64,000 nucleotides of DNA from positions 1 through 64,000 of the forward strand of contig JBCFYV010003523.1 in NCBI GenBank assembly GCA_039000515.1, given 5' to 3'. The translations under genes and the position numbers were made by a program. This document shows, piece after piece, positions 56,815 through 64,000 of this stretch. Position 1 is the stretch's first letter, and each line of letters opens with the position of its first letter. The stretch is from Timema cristinae. Lineage: Eukaryota > Arthropoda > Insecta > Phasmatodea > Timematidae. The notes under the pieces were generated by a model, which worked only from the letters and a program-made list of their open reading frames with translations, was not told where the DNA came from and made no database searches.

Positions 56815-57039
56815 GAGACGACATTTGTGATACGGAGTAATGTCAGGTGTGGAAAGAACTCTATTCCTTTCCCGATTTGATAAATTATTTAGGCATTAAG
56901 TATTCTGATGTTAAATGTACCGATTCAGGACTCCAAAAGCTCTGAAGAAGATGATAGTTGTGAGATTAATTTAATAGAAAATGACGGAATTTTGAGTTGT
57001 ATAGGAAAAGTGACGGATGACATACTAGATTATCAATGA
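56815..57039 (+). CDS. Candidate terminal exon, unrecognised protein
   Basis: A splice-acceptor-like TTTTTTCTATTACAG ends at 56815. Two overlapping frames look coding: CQVWKELYSFPDLINYLG with IKYSDVKCTDSG, then, shifted, an ATG-initiated 43-codon frame at 56908-57039 with SSEEDDSCEINLIEN and GKVTDDILDYQ before the stop. A single frame shift near 56930 would join them. It is acidic and short, with no family recognised. It could be the decayed end of a transposon ORF as easily as a host exon. Confidence 0.28.
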
Positions 57040-57149
57040 GAACGAACCTCCATTCAAAAATAATATAACATGAAATATAGATAGATGTTTAATATTTTCT
57101 TAACAAAATGAAATAATCCCACAATTTGTACATGGGTAGGTACAGCTGT

Positions 57150-58450
57150 GAAAAAAATATGTCCGTGAAGTTACCCACCACTACCCACCAATTTAAAAAT
57201 TCAAGTTTTTTTTATTACAATCGCTTGTTATTCGCTTGTTCCGGATTATCCCGCAAAATTTTCGTTTGTTCTGTTTTTGATTAGGCCCACAAATTATATG
57301 TTTACATTGGTTGGGGCAACTTCACGGTAACCCCTCTCACTTAGGGAAAATTTCCTTTTTATGGTTGCATTCGTTTTGTTCGATTGTCACCACATTTATT
57401 TTGTTTGTTCCGTTTTGATAATATCACAAATGGTTAGTTTTACACTAGTGTCCAACTTTTGATATTCTCTCATCCATCTTTGGAAAATTGAAATGTTTTT
57501 GGTTGCAATCGTTTGTTTGGATTGTTATTTTTTTTTCTTAACGTTTTGGATATTGTCCCCAAAATTTAAATTATACTTTAACATTGACTATCATGAATTC
57601 GCCCTACCCCCCTTTTAATTTTTTTAATTATGTATTAGGTTCTACAAATCTTTTTTATTCGTTAGTTCCGGTATGTCCCACAAAAAAATTCAATTTGTTC
57701 CGTTTTGAACGCTAAAATGAAATGTTATTTGGACCTCCATGAAGCTGCCTCACCGTCTATTCCTCCTAAAAAAAATTTAATTAAATGGTTTTATGATTGC
57801 AATAATTTGTTCTTAGTTGTTTCCGGATTGTTCCTGAAAAACATAGTTTTTGATATTGTTTTATGCGACCATAAATTGTATGTTTACATATTGATCGTCA
57901 TCTAGTTGAATCCCCCTTCCCATTTTTAAAATTCCATATTTTTTATGATTGCATCGTTTGTTTTTAGTTGATCCGGATGGTTCCTTAAAAATAATATTTA
58001 TTTACACTAGGAGCGTGGGTTGAGCCTTTTTGGCAACCATATTGTCCACACTTAACACATACAACTTTTATAAAATCGCTATTTTATCTTTGCAATCAAT
58101 AATTCGTTCTTGGTTCATTTTAGATTTCTTTTTGCGAGGATTTCCATTTAATCCTTTTGTAAAGCCTCGATAATTTTTTCTTGTAGTAGCTCTCTCACCT
58201 TCTTTCAAAAATTGAACATTTTTTGTTTAAAGTTTGGTTGTTAGTTTGTTTGAGTTCCTTAACGTATTTATCTTTATTTTGTTCAGAATTTTTTTTAATG
58301 GGTCTATTCCATGTTGATAGTTTTAAAATTAATATTTTTTATTGCTATGATAGCTCCATTTCTCACCTCAACTAGATAAAATATAACAAAATTTGTATTT
58401 TTGATTTATATCTTTATTAGTTTGTTTCCGATTATTGTAGATTTATTTTT
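57150..58450 (+). repeat. Left arm: tandem array of about 190-bp units
   Basis: About six or seven diverged units. Each carries GGTTGCAATCGTTTGTT, GTTCCGGATTGTTCC, TTTGTTCCGTTTTGATA and ACAAATTATATGTTTACATT, then a C-rich stretch (CCCCTCCC). Divergence rises toward 58450. The same unit occurs inverted at 59480-60010. Confidence 0.75.
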
Positions 58451-59479
58451 GTTTGTTAGTTCTTAGATCTCTTACACACGCTAAATAAACTAGTGGTCAT
58501 TTTGTGTGTGCCACCGGCTATGGTCACACAGGGTGTCAAGTAAAGTTGTGTCAAAGTATGAAAAATATTGTCTTTGATTCGCTCACTTTGCACAAACAAA
58601 CAATAAAAAGGTGAGCAGGTCAGAAATACAAAAACAAGGTTGTTCTTGCTCTATTGCATTACATAAAACTTCATAGTTAAAGAAAATAGGGCCTCACTTC
58701 CTCCTAGAGCTCCAAAATATTGGTTTAGTCTCTTGGGCGAAATTACCGGAGATACCCGAGTCGTACCTTCCACTTACCCCACTACCTCAAGAGGAGCTCG
58801 TAGCTAGGTTTTATAAGTATTGACAATCGCACCCTTCTTTTGTTTGTACTATTAACTGTTATTGATTTAGTAATTGGTCCTTTGACCACAAAGAGTTCAT
58901 GATTGGAAGGATATGTCCAATTATTCCCAATCGACACGAAGAAGATTAAGAAAATCCTTCACAATAAAATTATTTTTTTCAAATCAAAAGTTTACTACTG
59001 GACCTCCGTGATAAATTTCCAAAATGTGATTAAAAATATATATAGAAAAGCCTGAAAATCTAAAAAATTGTTACAAATTTGCTCAAAAAAACCAACTAAG
59101 AATTTAAACAAGAAATCGAAATTAATGCACATGACTAAAGCAAACACGTCCTTTACAATTGGAAACTAGAAAGATATATGCAATAAAGTCTTTTAACGCT
59201 AAAAATCTTGGATTCTGGTAAATATAATATGGTTTACAAAAATTTTAACTTAAAACAATTCCCATTCAAACGCAACGTTTCACTCTTTTATTACAGCGTC
59301 TAATCGATTATGTGTATTTTACAAAAATGGACAAACCAAAATAGGATCATAGTAATTTTCAAACAATTTTCAACATTATCTTGTCATTTCTTTAATACTT
59401 TGTTTGATTAAAAAGAATGGTTTGAGGTATCTGTGCATTATAAAATATCGATATATTTTGAATTCTACTAATTTAACAT
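58451..59479. other. Centre of the second inverted-arm structure, no gene seen
   Basis: AT-rich with no frame of note. It separates the two oppositely oriented arrays. I found no transposase motif. Confidence 0.45.
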
Positions 59480-60010
59480 AAGTGCTTGTATATTATTCAA
59501 ACGGAATGGGCCACCGTGTGTTGCCCCCCCCCCCCACCAATGTTAAACATACTATTTGTTGGCTTTACAAACGGAACAAACAAAAATTTGTGTCTAACAA
59601 TCCGGAACAAGCGAGGAACAAACTATTGCTATCAGAACATCCATGGAATTTTTAAAGTTGTAGGGGTAGGGGGAGATTCCATGAAGTTTACCCTCATGTG
59701 TAAATGATAGTGTCAAAATTCACGTCCATTTGTGAAGATCAAATACAAAGCATACGAATATTTTGTGGAACAATCCGGAACAAACTCTATCGCAAACCAA
59801 GAAAATGTCAATTTTCCAAAACTGTATGAAGGAGGGGGGTTTAACCGTGGAAGTTCCCCCCCTCCCAATATAAACATGCATTTGTAGGGTTTATCAAAAA
59901 CGGAACAAAAGAAAATTTTGCGGAACAAATCTATAACAAACGTTTCAATCATAAAAACTTGAATTTTCATAATGATGGACCAACCACGAAACGTAAATGA
60001 AGGATATCCA
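59480..60010 (-). repeat. Right arm: inverted array of the same units
   Basis: Three units on the minus strand, with plus-strand words AACGGAACAAACAAAAATTTG, AACAATCCGGAACAA and GGAACAAAAGAAAATTTTGCG and G/C-rich spacers. They mirror the left arm at 57150-58450. Open frames at 59486 and 59713 are within the array. Confidence 0.75.
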
Positions 60011-61654
60011 GCCAGAAATCTAATCAAAGAGAACCCTATGAAAGGATGTATTGATCTTTTTGCAAGCTAATCAAAACATCCAGCCCTTAGCTACTCTGAA
60101 TTCTTCTCACTGACAGTCACACGAAATTCTCAAATCCTTAAGTTCAATCAGTGCCTAGGAGTAACAGCTTAGGTACTGTGCCTTTGTGCCAAATAACAAG
60201 GCTACTTGACATACACTACCATAATAAAGCTGAAGTTTATGTATCCATGCGAAGCTCTAGAGTTGCCAGTTGGTAGTAATACTGATTAGGTGCGTCAAGT
60301 TAAGATGCAACCCACTTCGCAAAATAGCTTTGAAATACCCAAGTAGGCAAAGTCATTAAGTGTGCTATTGGGTGGGTGCTGATGCTTTAAAACTGACTCA
60401 ACTATGACAAGCTAGATAGATTGGATTTTTCGTAGGGTGGTGGTGACATCACAGCTATATCGGTTAATCCTTATAAAATAATTAATTCCAGAACATACAT
60501 GAAGGTCGGCTTTATATCATATTTGTGTAAGGGGAAACACAATTTAACCAATAAAAAATAGGTCTTATTTTCGTTCATACTGGAGTCGAAAACCGGGTCA
60601 CTCAGCGCCTAAAGACAAAGCGTCACAGACTGATATACTGTTGATGGGTGAATTGTGAAACACTTTCGTCTCGTTTTCTTTGGGATGGTTTTCTCGCGCA
60701 AACGTTACGATGGAAAAGGAGCTCAATTTGGAGATGGTTTAAGAAGGTGTGTGTGTGTGTGTAGAAGGGATTGAAGGTCTGGACGTGGCCAACTCGTCCA
60801 TACGGTTTTGGCTCTGTGCACAAAATTGTGCTCGTGACTTCCTTACTGTGCAATCAAAAGGTTCAGCTCACGTAATGAACGAGTATCACGTCTTCCATGG
60901 GAGTTGATAACCTGGCGTTTCCAGAATCTGCTGTTACGTGATTTAAATGTAGGCTGGATTTGTGTAAATCGTTTTCGATTATAGATCAGCTTTACCACGA
61001 TTTTAATATTTTTAAATATATAGAAATTGATTGATAAACAATATACGGTTATTTTTATGTTATTTCACATCAGCAAAATTTCTCGATGGTCATAAGTCTA
61101 AAATTTTTTTTTTCTTTAACGGTATGATTTATTATTTGTACAAAACTTATAGTTGCATTTTCTTAATTTTTAAGGTTTTTCAATTGTAATGGAAGTTAGC
61201 CTTGGGGACATAGCCAAATAGTTTGATTGTTCCATTACTAAGAAAATTGTAGTGGACAAATAATGAAACTTGCATGGTCATTGATTTAAATTCTCTATCG
61301 GTGGTGTATATCCAACTTGTTCTAACTCAAGAAGTTACAAAAAACTTTTGAGGAAGTTTAGTTGTGTTTTTAATTTAGTTGTTTTTTTTAAGTTAAGTTT
61401 TTTTAAGTTTTGCTAGATTGTAGAACAAGACGGAAATTATTTGATCAACCTAGCAACAGTTATCAGTGGTATGTTGATTAAAAATCAGTGGTCATCTAGT
61501 TGGCAGGTCTGTGATAAAAAAAAGTAGTACATGAAATGTATATTTTGAAGGTAGTAGTTCGTATCTCGACCAGATGTAGTAAGCGTCTTTTTTCCCTAAA
61601 TAATTTTTCCCACTCTGTCTCAACGCAAATCGAGTATATTTCTTCAAATTCTAA
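60011..61654. other. No gene supported; short (GT)n
   Basis: Mixed sequence with (GT)n near 60747-60762. The minus-strand frame (60623-60853) contains the microsatellite in translation and is not supported. Confidence 0.45.
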
Positions 61655-61890
61655 CCATCACAGTTCTTATTATCCGTTCATGGTATATCTTTTGTACTAT
61701 ATACGCTAAATGATTTAGGATAAAGGGATGATGGAATTTAGAATACGTGTACTGCATTTGCGTGAAGGGAAAGTGTAAAAAAACATTTAGGAAGACCAGC
61801 CTCGTACCACCCGATTGAGATCCAACACGATATCCCGTCACAGTAGTTAGTTTTTGTCTAAAAGTGATTCTTATATCACGCGGACCATAG
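61655..61890 (-). mobile_element. tRNA-derived SINE, diverged copy, minus strand
   Basis: Minus strand: a head with TATGGTCCGCGTGAT, then GTTGGATCTCAATCGGG (B-box remnant), then TTCCTAAATGTTTTTTTACA, CTTTCCCTTCACGCAAATGC and a tail AACGGATAATAAGAAC. The series parallels the copy at 63016-63275. No target duplication is visible. Confidence 0.65.
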
Positions 61891-61905
61891 AAGGGGTATT
61901 ATTTA

Positions 61906-61924
61906 GCGTGGTTAATAACCACGC
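61906..61924. repeat. 19-bp perfect palindrome
   Basis: GCGTGGTTA, A, TAACCACGC next to the head of a SINE copy. Confidence 0.7.
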
Positions 61925-63015
61925 AGTAGTTAAAAATAAATTAATCTAGTCATTTGATTTTGTGTTCGGAAGGGTTGTATGATTTAAATGCCATCATATA
62001 CATATAAGTGTGTAGATATCCTTAAACTACTTGTACATGTGCCAGTAAGACACACAATAATAAGATGTATTATCTAAACTTGTAGAAGATTGGATACACC
62101 TTATGAGGTCGTAAGCTTAATGAAGACTGTAATTTGCGGGTGACGGGGATCAAAGTTGCTAACCTCACTACTCTGTTGGTTTTCACATGGGTTTAATATA
62201 TTGTTTATCAATTTCTCTCTCTACTAATGAGGAGAATATTGTCCAAATTTACCTTCCTCATCTTAACCATAGATGAATTCGTTTTATAATCCACGAAAAT
62301 ATTTGATATAATGTATTATATTAATATATATTTATATTTATATATTATATATTATATATATTATATTTATATTTTATATAGATAATATATATATTTATAT
62401 ATTTTTATATATAATATATATATTTATATATTTATATTTTTATATATATATGAGAGAGGCGAGACGTAAATCGGAACCACACTAATCTTACGGTTTATAT
62501 ATCGAAACTTTGGACTCATGGAGGTGGGGTTCAATTTTCACCAATGCTATGTGTATACCTTCGTTTGGCTTACAATCTTTTTTAAAATAAATACTCTCTT
62601 GAGAAACCCCCTGCTTTTCATGCAAACTTAGGTTAAAATAGTTAGGGTTGTATATGGAAGAGAGTGAAAGTTACAGGGCAGGACCTTTAAAAATTTCAAA
62701 TCTGTCCAAATATATCCTACATTTTGCTCTCATGTGGATAAGTAAAGGTTGTGGTTAGAAGGGGACAGGGTGAAAAGGTAAGTGTTTTTGAGGTTTTATA
62801 TCAAAAACCTTATTTTGTCCCAAAATAAATTAAATATTGCTCCAGTTAGAAAACACAGGGTTTAATTTTTTCAAACTGTAAAATCAAAAAGTTGTTGAAC
62901 ACTGTTGAAGATGTACGGGATTTTAACGACAGCTTTCTCATTCTAATCTATAAGATTTTCAATCTAATGACCGCTATGCTCAGACAGAACTTCAATAACT
63001 GTTAATTAATTAATT
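61925..63015. other. No gene seen; AT microsatellite at 62311-62451
   Basis: A compound TATAT/TTATA tract of about 140 bp occupies the middle. The rest is AT-rich. Confidence 0.7.
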
Positions 63016-63275
63016 AATTATTTTAACACCACGTCATACTACCCGATAGAATTATACGCTTAATTACTAAATTACGCTATTGGGTTTTGTATTGGGAAGG
63101 TTGAATGTAGAAGAGTGAAACTGCATCTGCTTGGAGGGAGAGTGAAAAACCAATTAGGGAAAAACCTCTTCCAGTCACCCGATCGAGGTTTAAACCTCAA
63201 TTTCCCGTCCTCGGCAGTATAGCTCAACAAGAAAATAGTACGTCAGTTAAACTACGCCACCAAGGTGGGTGGTGG
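63016..63275 (-). mobile_element. tRNA-derived SINE, near full-length, minus strand
   Basis: Minus strand: CCACCTTGGTGGCGTAG (A-box side), GAGGTTTAAACCTCG (B box), GGTTTTTCCCTAATTGG, CACTCTCCCTCCAAGCAG, ATAGCGTAATTTAG, then the tail TCGGGTAGTATGACGTGG with TGTTAAAA. The tail matches the SINE copies at 1668 and 53763. Confidence 0.8.
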
Positions 63276-63429
63276 CATACAAACAATGAAGTTGTTTTGG
63301 ACGTCTTTAGTGTCACAACGTGCCATACTTCCATTGATCGAACTATATTTTAAATAAAAACACAGATACTTACTACTGCCATAAGGGTGTACCATATATA
63401 GTTATAGGAAATTAGCAATTAGTATTAGA

Positions 63430-63460
63430 ACACATAATATCACATTAGCGTAAAAAGTCA
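63430..63460. repeat. Short SINE-body fragment beside poly-C
   Basis: CACATTAGCGTAA matches the SINE body just before the homopolymer. The remainder of a SINE could be hidden by the poly-C run. Confidence 0.4.
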
Positions 63461-63467
63461 CCCCCCC

Positions 63468-63549
<82 letters not shown>
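63461..63549. repeat. 89-bp poly-C run
   Basis: 88 cytosines interrupted by a single T at 63468. It is far longer than other C/G runs in the window (11-17). It may be a real i-motif/G-quadruplex-prone tract or an assembly artefact. Confidence 0.9.
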
Positions 63550-63623
63550 TGGTATCATGAATTGGCTAGCAAGACGAGGTTACATTATTGTTTACTTTCT
63601 GGGCTACTTACCGGGATAGAGAA

Positions 63624-64000
63624 ATTATTGTGATCGTCAATAAAAACGAACTCAAGATTTGATGAATATTGACGTTTCATGACCCCTCCGTACTGTCTGT
63701 CTGTGTTTGTCTGTCTGTATCTCGTACTAGAGCCTAAAATATTTTACCGATAGAGCTAAAATTGGAATCTAGGGTTTTCCTCGAGTGGCCCGAGGGGTTT
63801 TTGGGAAATTGGATAATCTAACCCTAAAAATTAATGGTAGTTTAATGAAGGGTAAAACAGAGGAAAAAGTCGATTTTCATCAAAAATCGGCTCTAAACGA
63901 TTTTGATTAAATTTCATTTCTAAACCATTAGAAATATTCCAACAAAATGGCTTCTCCCCAATATTTCGTCAAAATATCTCAAAGTGCTCAGTCTGATGCG
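63624..64000 (+). repeat. Unclassified interspersed repeat, copy 3 (runs off the window)
   Basis: ATTGTGATCGTCAATAAAAA, GACGTTTCATGACCCC, CTGTCTGTCTGTGT, ATTTTACCGATAGAGC and ACGATTTTGATTAAATTTC follow in the same order as at 3185-3690. This is the best preserved copy. Confidence 0.8.

Overview
This window is AT-rich, gene-poor eukaryotic DNA, most probably from an insect. A hemipteran is my best guess, inferred from the style of the RTE-like, I-like and hAT/ZMYM1-like sequences and not from any marker gene. I see no intact host gene, rRNA, confident functional tRNA, CRISPR array or bacterial feature. Almost everything interpretable is mobile DNA in various states of decay, with short low-complexity arrays between.

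Layout. 0-9.3 kb: a tRNA-derived SINE family (two copies with perfect 12-bp target-site duplications), a 53-bp minisatellite, a decayed RTE-like reverse transcriptase fragment (minus strand), two tandem copies of an unclassified repeat that returns at the right window edge, a complete non-autonomous hAT element with perfect 8-bp target duplications (4882-5920), and a Tc1/mariner-like MITE flanked by TA (6964-7192; second copy at 39017-39183). 9.3-14 kb: three minisatellites (33, 37 and about 55 bp) and a 138-bp near-perfect palindrome. 14.1-20 kb: copy A of an I-like non-LTR retrotransposon, minus strand, with order gag (CCHC) - endonuclease - reverse transcriptase - RNase H - C-terminal CCHC. 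21.0-23.4 kb: possible eroded DNA transposon ends. 24.7-27.1 kb: frameshifted hAT transposase of the ZMYM1/DUF4371 type, minus strand. 31.4-32.1 kb: a broken coding region ending in a RING-finger half, preceded by a good splice acceptor. 33.0-38.2 kb: copy B of the I-like element, 5' truncated, with a legible RT and RNase H. 40-49 kb: mostly featureless. 49.06-51.40 kb and about 57.15-60.0 kb: two different foldback-like structures whose inverted arms are built from tandem subrepeats. 51.7-64 kb: more SINE copies (one with a 16-bp target duplication), AT microsatellites, a candidate TATA-less promoter near 55 kb, and an approximately 89-bp poly-C run.

How the parts relate. SINE copies with preserved tails and both I-like LINE copies end in TAA/AAT-type tails. 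This fits, but does not prove, mobilisation of the SINEs by an I-like enzyme. Non-autonomous hAT and mariner-like elements sit beside a recognisable hAT transposase relic, but no functional transposase is present.

Quality caution. From about 9.3 to 24.2 kb, and again from about 36.4 to 38.25 kb, the sequence is full of stretched G/C/A/T homopolymers and scattered frameshifts. The same LINE is clean at 33-36.3 kb, so much of this is probably consensus error over repeats rather than biology. Frameshifts called inside those intervals should be read with that in mind.
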